Shown here one piece after another: positions 55,674-63,151 of a DNA stretch of 64,000 nt. Source of the DNA: CAVQWH01 sp963717595 (GTDB lineage: Bacteria; Patescibacteriota; Saccharimonadia; Saccharimonadales; Saccharimonadaceae); assembly GCA_963717595.1 (NCBI GenBank), contig CAVQWH010000001.1, forward strand, positions 62,001 through 126,000, given 5' to 3'. Made by a program: the position numbers and the translations under genes. The notes beneath the pieces were generated by a model. It saw only the letters and a list, made by a program, of their open reading frames with translations. It did no database searches and was not told where the DNA came from. How positions within the stretch are numbered: the stretch's first letter is position 1; each line of letters opens with the position of its first letter.

Positions 55674-56876
55674 TTAACTGTGGTAGTAACGCTCTAGCCA
55701 ACCTTTTTTAAACTCTTCAAAAGTTTGGTTTTCGATGCTTTTTCTGATGTCATCCACCAACTTCACAATGAACCTTTCATTGTGAATTGTTGCCAAGGTC
55801 GCAGCTAAAATTTCTTTAGCCCTAAACAAATGCTGTAAGTATGCTTTTGTGTAATGTTGGCATGTATAGCAATCGCAGTTTTCATCTATCGGCGTAAAAT
55901 CTTTTTTATAGTTAGCTCCGCGAATGTTAATCCGCCCAGTCGGCGTATACAAACTAGCATTACGTGCTACGCGCGCCGGTGAAACACAATCAAAAGTATC
56001 AATACCTTGCTCAATCGCGATAAAAATATCATCCGGCTCGCTAATGCCAAGCAAATGCCGTGGTTTACTTTCAGGCAGCTCTTCGTTTACCCAACGTAAA
56101 ATTTCGCCCAATTTAGCCTTTTCAATCGCGCCGCCAATGCCAAAACCATCAAAGTCTAACTTGCTTAAATCTTTCGCCGCTTTTCTGCGTAAGTCTTCAT
56201 AATTTGCACCTTGCACTACACCTAACAAAGCTTGGTAAGCCTTTTCGGGCTGTTTTTTCATCAGTTTTTTATGTTCGGCAATGCATCGTTTCGCCCAAGC
56301 TAGCGTCCGCCCTAAAGCTTCAACCTGGTAACTGTAGCTATCATGCAAAGTTGTCAACTCATCAAAAGCAAAGATAATATCCGCGCCAATTTTATGTTGC
56401 ACTTGCATGGAAATCTCCGGCGTAAATCTGTGCATACTGCCATCTAAATGCGACTTAAAAGTCGCGCCTTCATCATCCACCCAGGCCAAACGCTCCTTTT
56501 TAGTAAGCGGTTTTTCAAGCTGGCCGCCTTCCATATCAACCACCTTTTTAAAACCAGCGCCCAGCGACATCACCTGAAAACCGCCAGAATCCGTAAATGT
56601 TGGCTTGTTCCAATTCATAAATTTGCCCAGTCCCCCAGCCGCCTCCACTAAATCTGCGCCAGGCTGCAAGTATAAATGATACGCATTAGCTAGTACGGCC
56701 TGAGCACCTAAAGCATTCAGTTGCTCGGGCACCAGTGCCTTTAAAGTAGCTTTTGTTCCAACAGCAATAAAAGCTGGGGTTTTAATTTCGCCATGAGGTG
56801 TAGAAATGACACCCGTTCTCGCCAGCGTGCCATCAAGTTTTTTACCAACTTTAAAACCAAACTTATTCCGCGTCAC
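55674..56876 (-). CDS. tgt: tRNA-guanine transglycosylase
   Basis: Inserts queuine or a precursor at position 34 of tRNAs. The barrel has TPHGEIKTPAFIAVGTKATLKAL, the general-acid aspartate in FTDSGGFQVMSLG, the nucleophile region FDCVSPARVARN, and zinc ligands C-x-C-x2-C plus His in DCYTCQHYTKAYLQHL. The start is uncertain: GTG 56876 gives about 400 residues, TTG 56906 or ATG 56966 are in frame but the last overlaps the upstream gene. No queuosine synthesis genes are nearby, so the base is probably scavenged. Confidence 0.9.
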   Translation of the reverse strand: MTRNKFGFKVGKKLDGTLARTGVISTPHGEIKTPAFIAVGTKATLKALVPEQLNALGAQAVLANAYHLYLQPGADLVEAAGGLGKFMNWNKPTFTDSGGFQVMSLGAGFKKVVDMEGGQLEKPLTKKERLAWVDDEGATFKSHLDGSMHRFTPEISMQVQHKIGADIIFAFDELTTLHDSYSYQVEALGRTLAWAKRCIAEHKKLMKKQPEKAYQALLGVVQGANYEDLRRKAAKDLSKLDFDGFGIGGAIEKAKLGEILRWVNEELPESKPRHLLGISEPDDIFIAIEQGIDTFDCVSPARVARNASLYTPTGRINIRGANYKKDFTPIDENCDCYTCQHYTKAYLQHLFRAKEILAATLATIHNERFIVKLVDDIRKSIENQTFEEFKKGWLERYYHS

Positions 56877-56910
56877 TTTACTATAGGTTAACTCATTTCG
56901 CCTCAAGCTA

Positions 56911-57855
56911 CTACTCAAGCTCAAGCTCTTCAAGACCTTCTTTAACCTTCTCCATATTTGAGACAAACTTAAAATATTGCCTAGAAATAGGTATAGCCAT
57001 GACTTGTTCTTCGCTAGTTTCAGGGTCTATTGCAGAAATCAACAAAGCAGGTGTAGAGACTTTGTCGTTACTTTTATCCATATCGCCAACGGCCTGAGAC
57101 ATAGAAATCAATATTACGCTAATCGGCGTAGCCAGCTTTTTCTGCCAATCTTCGGCTTTTTCAGATCTGAAAGAATTACCTTCGTCGTTAGGAATAATTA
57201 CCAAATAACTTCCCTTGAAAGCTACGCTATATGGTACTTTTTCTTTAAACACCAACAATTTTCTCAAGTAGCTTTCTACCATAATCCTAAACTCATCTGG
57301 ATCCACCTTTTCAGGATCATGGTCAAACACAAAAGCACTTAATTTACGAACAGCTTCCGTTACGTCGTCGCTGTCTAAAATAGCTTGCTTTAAATCTGCA
57401 GCTTTGCCTGGGTAATAATAGACAAAATCTTCTGCAGCTCTGTCTTCTATATTTACGGCGGGGCGCACGTCAAACAAATCTTCCTCTTCAGCGTCAACCC
57501 AAACGGTGCTAACCAGTTCTCCTTCTTCAAGAATTCCTAAATAGTGATAAAGCTTAAGTCCTTCTTCGTCATCTCTAGTATCTACCCCAAAAGAAACAAC
57601 TTCTTGGCCTTCTACAAACAGCTCTTTGCCTTTTTCGTCATATACTTTGCCTGACACAACCAAGGTAGTTTGAAAGTATGGCCACTCTTCATCTAGCTCA
57701 GCAGCTAATTCTGCAATATCTTCTGCCTCTACAAGCTGCGCTCTAATCACAAGATTAGCATCTCGAATATCAGCATGAAACCTCTTAACAGCTTCGTCTG
57801 ATTCAACTAATCGTTCCAGCCCCGGATCTACTGCAAAAGAACTTTCGTCCGCCAT
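56911..57855 (-). CDS. Uncharacterised acidic protein
   Basis: 314 residues with a strong excess of Asp and Glu and no membrane segment. No family is recognised. It alternates helical segments (DVTEAVRKLSAFVFDHD) and strands (SVAFKGSYLVIIPND, ISVILISMSQAVGD). It starts MADESSFAVDPG after a gap of 51 bases from the metallopeptidase gene. The function cannot be inferred. Confidence 0.6.
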   Translation of the reverse strand: MADESSFAVDPGLERLVESDEAVKRFHADIRDANLVIRAQLVEAEDIAELAAELDEEWPYFQTTLVVSGKVYDEKGKELFVEGQEVVSFGVDTRDDEEGLKLYHYLGILEEGELVSTVWVDAEEEDLFDVRPAVNIEDRAAEDFVYYYPGKAADLKQAILDSDDVTEAVRKLSAFVFDHDPEKVDPDEFRIMVESYLRKLLVFKEKVPYSVAFKGSYLVIIPNDEGNSFRSEKAEDWQKKLATPISVILISMSQAVGDMDKSNDKVSTPALLISAIDPETSEEQVMAIPISRQYFKFVSNMEKVKEGLEELELE

Positions 57856-57906
57856 AAAATTACATCTTTCTGCCCACTTTTTATAATTTATTTTATTTTA
57901 ACATAT

Positions 57907-58284
57907 TTATTCTGTTCCGTCTAGCTTGTGAATGTGTTTGTGGTCCAAGCCAAAGTGATGAGCTATCTCGTGCCAAAGCGTATGCCGCACGCGAGCCTTT
58001 AACTCGCCTATATCGCGACTAAATCGAGCAAGCGGATTTTTAAAGATAGTAATCTTATCTGGCAACACCAAGTTATAGCCCGCTCCGCGCTGCGACATCG
58101 GTATGCCTTCGTAAAGTCCGAAAAGCGTTTGGTTATCTCTTAGTTTCATTTTCTTGCGCTGGGCTTCGCTTGGCTCATCTTCATACACGATAGCCACATT
58201 TTGCATTTGGCTAGTGTATTTCTTCGGCAAACTTTCCAGCGCTTCTTCAGCAATAGCAGCAAAATCTTTATCCGAAATTTGCAT
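57907..58284 (-). CDS. Zincin-like metallopeptidase (minigluzincin type)
   Basis: 125 residues of the small zincin family. The zinc motif H-E-I-A-H-H-F-G-L-D-H near the C-terminus provides H-E-x2-H and a third ligand. An acidic N-terminal helix precedes it. Genes of this family are usually orphan; the substrate is unknown. It is 6 bases after the bactofilin-like gene. Confidence 0.8.
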   Translation of the reverse strand: MQISDKDFAAIAEEALESLPKKYTSQMQNVAIVYEDEPSEAQRKKMKLRDNQTLFGLYEGIPMSQRGAGYNLVLPDKITIFKNPLARFSRDIGELKARVRHTLWHEIAHHFGLDHKHIHKLDGTE

Positions 58285-58290
58285 TAAAAT

Positions 58291-59457
58291 TTAGGCTTTC
58301 TTTTTAGTCCGGGCAACTGCAGATTTCTTTTGGTAGTGCCCAGCATAAAGAGCGCTGAGTTGCGCGCCAACGCCAAACCACAAAATACCTAGCATCACAA
58401 AGAAGCCGATGATAGGTATGAAGTAAACTATTATCACCACAAAACTACCAAGCAACATAATAGGCACCGGCTGGGTAGAATTTTTAAGTAGCAATCGGCC
58501 TACTGAATAGCCTGCGATAGCTCCGCTCAAGAAAAGCAACAAAGCCCATATCAGCATCACCAGTAAAGCCAGCGGGATACCAATCACTGTAATCAACAGA
58601 GCTAAAATTATCAGCGGTACAACTAGCGAAGCTATTACGCCAATAAGTAGCGTGCGGCCAGGCTGCTTCAAAATATGCTCAGCCACATTGTGTACTTTTC
58701 TAGGAAATGCCAGCACAACTGCCAAAGACACAACCAGCATAGATATCAAGAAGTACAACCATGCCCCACCAGCTAGTGGCGCCATCAAGTGAATATTATT
58801 ATTGTTTTGTTCGTGAGTTGGCTCAGAGCGCTGCACGCTTCCGCCAATCTTTGAGCTTTTGTCTTGCTCCAACTCGTTCCGACTGGTATATGCAATATCA
58901 CCGCCCACTGAAGCACTATTGCCAAGTGTAAGTTGGCGCATATTACCGTCTATATCCCGGCCAACACTGCCGTTGATAGTTACACTATTGCCATTAGCCA
59001 GCAAATCGCGGCCGACTTTTCCGTCCAGGGTCGAATCTTCGCCCATGACAGTAGCATCGCCGCCAATAGAGCTTTTAGATTCGGCCGTAAATGTTTGGCT
59101 TGCCACGGTAGCATTGCCAACCACATCGCCGCCAAGCGTTACGCTTTGGCCCGCTAAACGCACATCGCCCGTTACGCTAGCGTCAACACGCACATTCTGG
59201 CCTGCACAAATCACATCGCCGTGCACGATTCCTGTTATCGAAACATTTTGCCCGGCACAAAAAATGTCGCCATCTACTTCACCAGCGACTGTTACGTTAC
59301 TACCCGCGATATAAAGCGAGCTGCTTATTTTCTCGCCTTTGGCCAGGTTCGGGCTATCCCCTGTTTTAAATGTGCCGGCTGCATTAGCTACGCCGCCAAC
59401 TAAAAACACTCCTAGCACAAGTGCTAAAAGTGCGCCTAATAATCTCTTATGTTTCAT
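58291..59457 (-). CDS. Signal-peptide bactofilin-like beta-solenoid with C-terminal membrane domain
   Basis: 388 residues. A signal peptide (1-26, ending in VANAA) precedes a repetitive beta-solenoid with rungs such as AGEVDGDIFCAGQNVSITG and GDVICAGQNVRVD (about 55-200), as in polymer-forming cytoskeletal proteins. Four to five membrane helices form the C-terminal 160 residues, followed by a basic tail. The topology suggests the polymer domain faces outward. GGGGGAG lies before the start codon and TATAAT further upstream. Confidence 0.75.
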   Translation of the reverse strand: MKHKRLLGALLALVLGVFLVGGVANAAGTFKTGDSPNLAKGEKISSSLYIAGSNVTVAGEVDGDIFCAGQNVSITGIVHGDVICAGQNVRVDASVTGDVRLAGQSVTLGGDVVGNATVASQTFTAESKSSIGGDATVMGEDSTLDGKVGRDLLANGNSVTINGSVGRDIDGNMRQLTLGNSASVGGDIAYTSRNELEQDKSSKIGGSVQRSEPTHEQNNNNIHLMAPLAGGAWLYFLISMLVVSLAVVLAFPRKVHNVAEHILKQPGRTLLIGVIASLVVPLIILALLITVIGIPLALLVMLIWALLLFLSGAIAGYSVGRLLLKNSTQPVPIMLLGSFVVIIVYFIPIIGFFVMLGILWFGVGAQLSALYAGHYQKKSAVARTKKKA

Positions 59458-59760
59458 AAATCTCCCCCTTTACCTTATCTTTAATTATACACCCGTTTTA
59501 CAAAAGAAAAGCCAAGACTCAGCTTTTAGCTAAAGTACTAGGTCTCATAGTTACTCAAACCGAAGAGCTGGTCATAGACCCAAAGAAAGCTCAAGGAGAG
59601 GTCGTTCGCTCAGGCGATCCTAGCATGAACTAGCTAGATTTTATTGCTAAAAAAAGTTATTTATTTTATAATCTAAGTAGCTTCGTGGAGTTAAAGTCTT
59701 CGAGGTACCCTACAATTAGGCAAACTTAGCTTTTGCCTGGCAAGGCGGGAGGCTTTGCAA
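59458..59760. other. Gene-free stretch with a coding-like remnant and a promoter
   Basis: The region holds a start-less plus-strand frame from 59517 to TAG 59633 with the character of protein (LGLIVTQTEELVIDPKKAQG), possibly the tail of a lost gene. It also holds the promoter described separately and a leader with an AGGCAAA/TTTGCCT stem (about 59717-59740). The first part is the upstream region of the divergent bactofilin-like gene. Confidence 0.45.
59644..59672 (+). promoter_or_regulatory. Promoter of the G+C-rich orphan gene
   Basis: -35 TTGCTA (59644-59649), 17-base spacer, -10 TATAAT (59667-59672). The leader is about 80 bases and ends with GGGAGG before ATG 59761. Confidence 0.7.
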
Positions 59761-60213
59761 ATGACTTATAACTTTTTCGAACTGACCAACGGTTCGTACA
59801 ACGGAACAGTCATCGATTTCTTCGGTTTCAAAGGCACAAGATGTGGCAACGGCCAGTGGCTCACCAACGAGCACGGTGGGGACGAACTGGTTCCCTGCCA
59901 TCGCGACGGTGTCAAAAGCCTGATTCTCACAAGAATCCAGGAATCCATCATTGCGGGCAACGGCGACCGCATGGCACAGCTACACCTAGGCCCCGAAGAG
60001 GCTGTCATCGCCGTGCTAGAGGAAGTTATTTCACACGACGACCTCATTTTTCGTACGCACGGCAAGGTTTCTCACCTGCTCATTTCAGGCGTGAGCTTCG
60101 AAGGTCACGTGCTAGACATCCGTGTGGTGGGCGACATCGACTGCGGCGTCATGGTCACCGACAGCGGGGGCAATGCCCTCGAAGGCCTCATGGCAGCACT
60201 AACGACAGCCTAA
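59761..60213 (+). CDS. Uncharacterised protein with G+C-rich codon use
   Basis: 150 residues, acidic and beta-rich (VIAVLEEVISHDDLIFRTHG, SHLLISGVSFEGHVLDIRVVG). No family is recognised. Codon third positions are strongly G/C-ending (GGC, CTG, GTC, ATC), unlike most neighbouring genes, while the promoter upstream is AT-rich. It has its own promoter, a GGGAGG ribosome site and a strong terminator, so it is a self-contained unit. Recent transfer or strong expression could both explain the codons. Confidence 0.65.
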   Translation: MTYNFFELTNGSYNGTVIDFFGFKGTRCGNGQWLTNEHGGDELVPCHRDGVKSLILTRIQESIIAGNGDRMAQLHLGPEEAVIAVLEEVISHDDLIFRTHGKVSHLLISGVSFEGHVLDIRVVGDIDCGVMVTDSGGNALEGLMAALTTA

Positions 60214-60241
60214 AGCCCAAAAGCTAAGGAGAGTCTAAAAA

Positions 60242-60270
60242 CGCCCCAGCGCTACGTAAGTGCTGGGGCG
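60242..60270 (+). terminator. Strong GC-rich terminator hairpin
   Basis: CGCCCCAGC and GCTGGGGCG form a 9-bp stem, extended by GCT/AGT pairs around a short ACGTA loop. It follows the orphan gene stop by 28 bases. Confidence 0.7.
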
Positions 60271-60324
60271 AATCTAATTATGCTTGAGTCAAAATATCTA
60301 AGACGCCGTCAGTAAGTAAGTCGT

Positions 60325-60353
60325 TTGGCTGTGTTATTCAAATATCGTACCAT
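60325..60353 (+). promoter_or_regulatory. Promoter of the pilin-like gene
   Basis: -35 TTGGCT, 17-base spacer, -10 TACCAT (60348-60353). The start codon follows 31 bases later with AGGAGG. Confidence 0.55.
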
Positions 60354-60384
60354 AGAGATAGCCTTAAAAATCTCAGGAGGGTTT

Positions 60385-60969
60385 ATGAAAATCATCAAGT
60401 CACTAAAAAACAACCAATCAGGCAATGCTCTGGTTATCGGACTCATCATAGCAGCGGTGGTCATTGTGGGCGGTGGAGCAGTTTATTTTGCCACCAAAAA
60501 ATCTAGTAATAACAATTCTAACGACCATAAAGCTACCAGCAGCAAGTCTGAAGAAACAAGCAATAAGCAACCAGCTAGCTACAAAACTTTGCTAGCCAAC
60601 GCCAAGGCCGGAAAATACGACGTAAAATGCACATATAGTCAGGGTAAAAATACCGGCACTTTTTATGTACGTAACGATAAAAAAATGCGATTTGAAACTT
60701 CTACCCCAAAGGGTATGGGTTATGCTATTAGGCTAAGCAATAAAACATACGTCTGGAACAAAGGCCAAAGCCAAGGCGTGTTAATCACCGACACTTCCAG
60801 CTCAACAAAAAATAACGAAAAGTACTCAACCGAAAAATATTCTAAACAGCCAGCCAACTACCACCTTAAGTGCCAAATCGCCAACAACCTAAGCGATTCG
60901 TTATTTACGCCACCTTCAAGCGTAAAATTCATTGACACGAGCCAATACACCAGTCAAATGCCTCAATAA
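60385..60969 (+). CDS. Small membrane-anchored pilin-like protein
   Basis: 194 residues from ATG 60385, with AGGAGG before it. The N-terminus KIIKSLKNNQSGNALVIGLIIAAVVIVGGGAVYF joins a basic stretch to a membrane helix, as in the non-canonical pilin-like proteins of CPR genomes. An Asn/Ser/Lys-rich linker follows and then a beta domain (KYDVKCTYSQ, GTFYVRNDKKMRFE) resembling outer-surface lipoprotein folds. It may be surface displayed. Confidence 0.7.
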   Translation: MKIIKSLKNNQSGNALVIGLIIAAVVIVGGGAVYFATKKSSNNNSNDHKATSSKSEETSNKQPASYKTLLANAKAGKYDVKCTYSQGKNTGTFYVRNDKKMRFETSTPKGMGYAIRLSNKTYVWNKGQSQGVLITDTSSSTKNNEKYSTEKYSKQPANYHLKCQIANNLSDSLFTPPSSVKFIDTSQYTSQMPQ

Positions 60970-61002
60970 CTTTCCTATGCGTCTCATTTCGCCGTCTTTT
61001 AA

Positions 61003-61626
61003 CTAAGGTTTAGAAATTATCGGTGCTTTTTGTTTAAAGCTTCCCTTTTCCAACACTTCTAAAATCGCAGCGGCAACTTCATGGCGGCCTACATAAGGTT
61101 TTGTAGGGCCGTTTTCTTTTAACGCAAAAGGTTTAGCCGGCACATTTTGCAGCTTCAGCACACGTATGACAGCCCACTCCAGCCCGCTGCCCTTTAGCAC
61201 TTCTACATGCTTTTGCCCGTCTTTTACGCGCGCCGGATCGGCAATGCTTATCCCAAGGTTTAAAAACCTATCCAGCAAAGTTATCTTATCTCCGGCAAAA
61301 CGCACGCCCGTGCCGGTCAAGCTGACGATTCTTTTTATCCCCTGCTTTTTCATGACTTTTACCAAAACTTTCATAGCGTCGGTTTGCACGTTAGGCGGCG
61401 AGCCTTTAACGTGGCCTATCAGGCTAACCACCGCATTTTGCCCTTTTAGCAAGTTCGCCAAATCTTTTTCTTTAGTCGCGTCACATTTCACTACAGTCAG
61501 CCGAGAATTAGGCGCCAAATGGCTGCTGCCATAAACTCCGGCACGCACACTGTGCCCCGCGTCCAAAGCGGCTTTCACAAAAGCTTGTCCACTGCGCCCA
61601 TTCGCTGCTACTACTGCTACTTTCAT
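61003..61626 (-). CDS. NAD(P)-binding atypical short-chain dehydrogenase (NmrA/YwnB-like)
   Basis: 207 residues. The NADP loop is VVAANGRSGQAFVKAALDAGH (G-x2-G-x-G variant). NAVVSLIGHVKG and KRIVSLTGTGVRF are typical of NmrA-like redox sensors or NAD(P)H-dependent reductases. The Tyr-x3-Lys catalytic pair is absent, so a sensor or reductase role is open. Confidence 0.82.
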   Translation of the reverse strand: MKVAVVAANGRSGQAFVKAALDAGHSVRAGVYGSSHLAPNSRLTVVKCDATKEKDLANLLKGQNAVVSLIGHVKGSPPNVQTDAMKVLVKVMKKQGIKRIVSLTGTGVRFAGDKITLLDRFLNLGISIADPARVKDGQKHVEVLKGSGLEWAVIRVLKLQNVPAKPFALKENGPTKPYVGRHEVAAAILEVLEKGSFKQKAPIISKP

Positions 61627-61731
61627 TACTAGCTAGCATAAGCGTATATCTTTATTATGTCTAATTAGCGAGGATGGCGCCAAAGCGCACTAAAAATTTT
61701 ATTTTCAATAAGGCTAATACTAATATCGCTT

Positions 61732-61758
61732 TTAGCACTCTCTATTGCTGAGTGCTAA
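61732..61758 (+). promoter_or_regulatory. Perfect CIRCE operator (HrcA site)
   Basis: TTAGCACTC-N9-GAGTGCTAA matches the CIRCE consensus exactly. It overlaps the -35 hexamer of the following promoter, the expected place for repression by HrcA. CIRCE usually controls groEL or dnaK operons. Confidence 0.9.
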
Positions 61759-61773
61759 AGTGTATGCTACAAT
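61745..61773 (+). promoter_or_regulatory. Promoter of the small basic protein gene
   Basis: -35 TTGCTG (61745-61750), 17-base spacer, -10 TACAAT (61768-61773). The leader is about 97 bases and carries an AAAGGAGG ribosome site before ATG 61877. Confidence 0.75.
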
Positions 61774-61876
61774 ATAGGCGGTAAAACAACGTGTAAGGAC
61801 GCGGAGTAAAACCAAAATCCAGATAAAACTGTCCTGGAAAAATAAAAATGGCAGTTACTAAAAGGAGGTTAAAAAA

Positions 61877-62032
61877 ATGGCAAAACAACGTCATACTGGC
61901 AAAAAAGCTGCTAAAGCTTCTTCTGCTGTAATGCGCAGCAAGCGAACCGGCAAACAGTCTAAAACGGCTGCAGCTAGCGCTTTGTCACAAGCTGCGCCAA
62001 AAGCAAAATCGTCACGCTCTCGGAAAAAGTAG
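61877..62032 (+). CDS. 51-residue Lys/Arg/Ala/Ser-rich basic protein under CIRCE control
   Basis: The protein begins MAKQRHTGKKAAKASSAVMR and ends SSRSRKK. It has no acidic residue and no membrane segment. Composition resembles H1-like or nucleoid-associated tails, and nucleic acid binding is probable. AAAGGAGG lies 6 bases before ATG. The perfect CIRCE site upstream makes heat-shock induction likely. A 12-bp inverted repeat covers its last codons and stop. It does not resemble a known heat-shock protein. Confidence 0.75.
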   Translation: MAKQRHTGKKAAKASSAVMRSKRTGKQSKTAAASALSQAAPKAKSSRSRKK

Positions 62033-62071
62033 TCGTGACGATTTTCAGTTGAGGACGATTTTTTCGTCCTC
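62005..62071 (+). terminator. Two consecutive terminator-type hairpins
   Basis: First, AAAATCGTCACG (62005-62016) pairs with CGTGACGATTTT (62034-62045), a perfect 12-bp stem spanning the stop codon. Second, GAGGACGA and TCGTCCTC (62051-62071) form an 8-bp stem with a T-rich loop. Confidence 0.75.
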
Positions 62072-62110
62072 TCCAACATAGCACATTAACTTACAAATAA
62101 GGAGAGTAAA

Positions 62111-62401
62111 ATGACATCGAAGCAAAATGAACCGCAAAATAGTGGGCCAAAATACTTTATAAATATAAGTGGTAAAGAGTATGAGTGGGATAAAAATACT
62201 ATAACCACAGCAGACATCCGCAATCTGGCCGGCTGGAATGAAAATCAGATCGTGATAGAAATTAATCTTAAAAATGGCTCTAGGGAAAATCTAAAAGATG
62301 ACATAGACATCGAACTAAAGCCTGGGCATGGATTTTCAAAGAAAATAGAATTTGATACCGCAACTGTCACGCCTACCGGCGCACATGGATACGACAAATA
62401 A
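62111..62401 (+). CDS. Multi-ubiquitin (ubiquitin-like) domain protein
   Basis: 96 residues. The region ISGKEYEWDKNTITTADIRNLAGWNENQ and then LKDDIDIELKPGHGFSKKIEF fits the bacterial Multi_ubiq family, a ubiquitin-like fold (x-V-N-G-K-x-x-E/W pattern and a terminal K-D-G-x-x-F strand). Other members hold several copies; here one copy is seen. AAGGAGAG precedes ATG 62111. It overlaps the E2-like gene by 17 bases, so they are co-translated. It does not end in Gly-Gly. Such pairs belong to bacterial ubiquitin-like conjugation systems, some with defence roles. Confidence 0.7.
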   Translation: MTSKQNEPQNSGPKYFINISGKEYEWDKNTITTADIRNLAGWNENQIVIEINLKNGSRENLKDDIDIELKPGHGFSKKIEFDTATVTPTGAHGYDK

Positions 62402-62966
62402 TACAACTAGAGTAGTAACAGATGTAAAATGGGCCGAGAAGAATGGCTTAGTTACAGCCGTAGAAGGCAATTTACTGCAACTATCTGGTTATGTTAGTTT
62501 CCGAGCGTATTATAACGGCGGACAATTACTTACTGGTGCAGATATTCCAGCTATAGCTAGTCCTGAGTTAATAATAGAAGATACATGGTCTATTAAGCTT
62601 TACTATAACTACAGGCACGGAGCAGGTATACCTACAGTTTTTGACACTTCCGGGCGAATAAAAGAAACTGCCAAAAAAAGAAAAAAACAACTCGCCGACA
62701 TGCACATAAATACAGGTGAGCATTTTATTATGCCTATGCCTAGAAATAGCTTTTGCGTGGCACCGCGTCCCAAACTTGGAAACACATACGCTTCGGGATT
62801 CGACTTAGTACACTACTTTCGTCAATATTTAATACCCTTCCTATTTCAGCAAAGTTATTACGAGAAATATGGAAAATGGCCATGGCCTCAAAAAAATTAT
62901 CCACACGGCATTGTTGGTGAACATATATGGCATATTGAGCATAGAACAAGAAAACACAAAGACTAG
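62385..62966 (+). CDS. E2-like ubiquitin-conjugating enzyme fold protein
   Basis: 193 residues from ATG 62385. The middle has W-S-I-K-L-Y-Y (about 68-74) then HINTGEHF (107-114) and the only cysteine at C124 in RNSFCVAPRPKL, as in bacterial E2-like proteins where a His/Asn segment precedes the catalytic Cys. The C-terminus, FRQYLIPFLFQQSYYEKYG and KNYPHGIVGEH, resembles the terminal helix and H-G motif of bacterial E2-like proteins. No E1 or JAB gene is visible in the window. The frame after the stop (to 63081) is also open in another frame, so the C-terminus could be longer. Confidence 0.55.
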   Translation: MDTTNNTTRVVTDVKWAEKNGLVTAVEGNLLQLSGYVSFRAYYNGGQLLTGADIPAIASPELIIEDTWSIKLYYNYRHGAGIPTVFDTSGRIKETAKKRKKQLADMHINTGEHFIMPMPRNSFCVAPRPKLGNTYASGFDLVHYFRQYLIPFLFQQSYYEKYGKWPWPQKNYPHGIVGEHIWHIEHRTRKHKD

Positions 62967-63151
62967 CTTTAACTCAAATTTGATGGTTGTATGTCAGGAA
63001 AGCCAGGAGCATGATTATAATGTTTCTGAAAATAAATACTCTGCTTCCTTAGATACCGAAAGACTACGACTTCTGCTTTAGTGTTTTTGCCTCTTATACG
63101 AGACATGACTTCGCTTCGTTTAGCTTTGTCAAATATACCAGTCACAATAAA

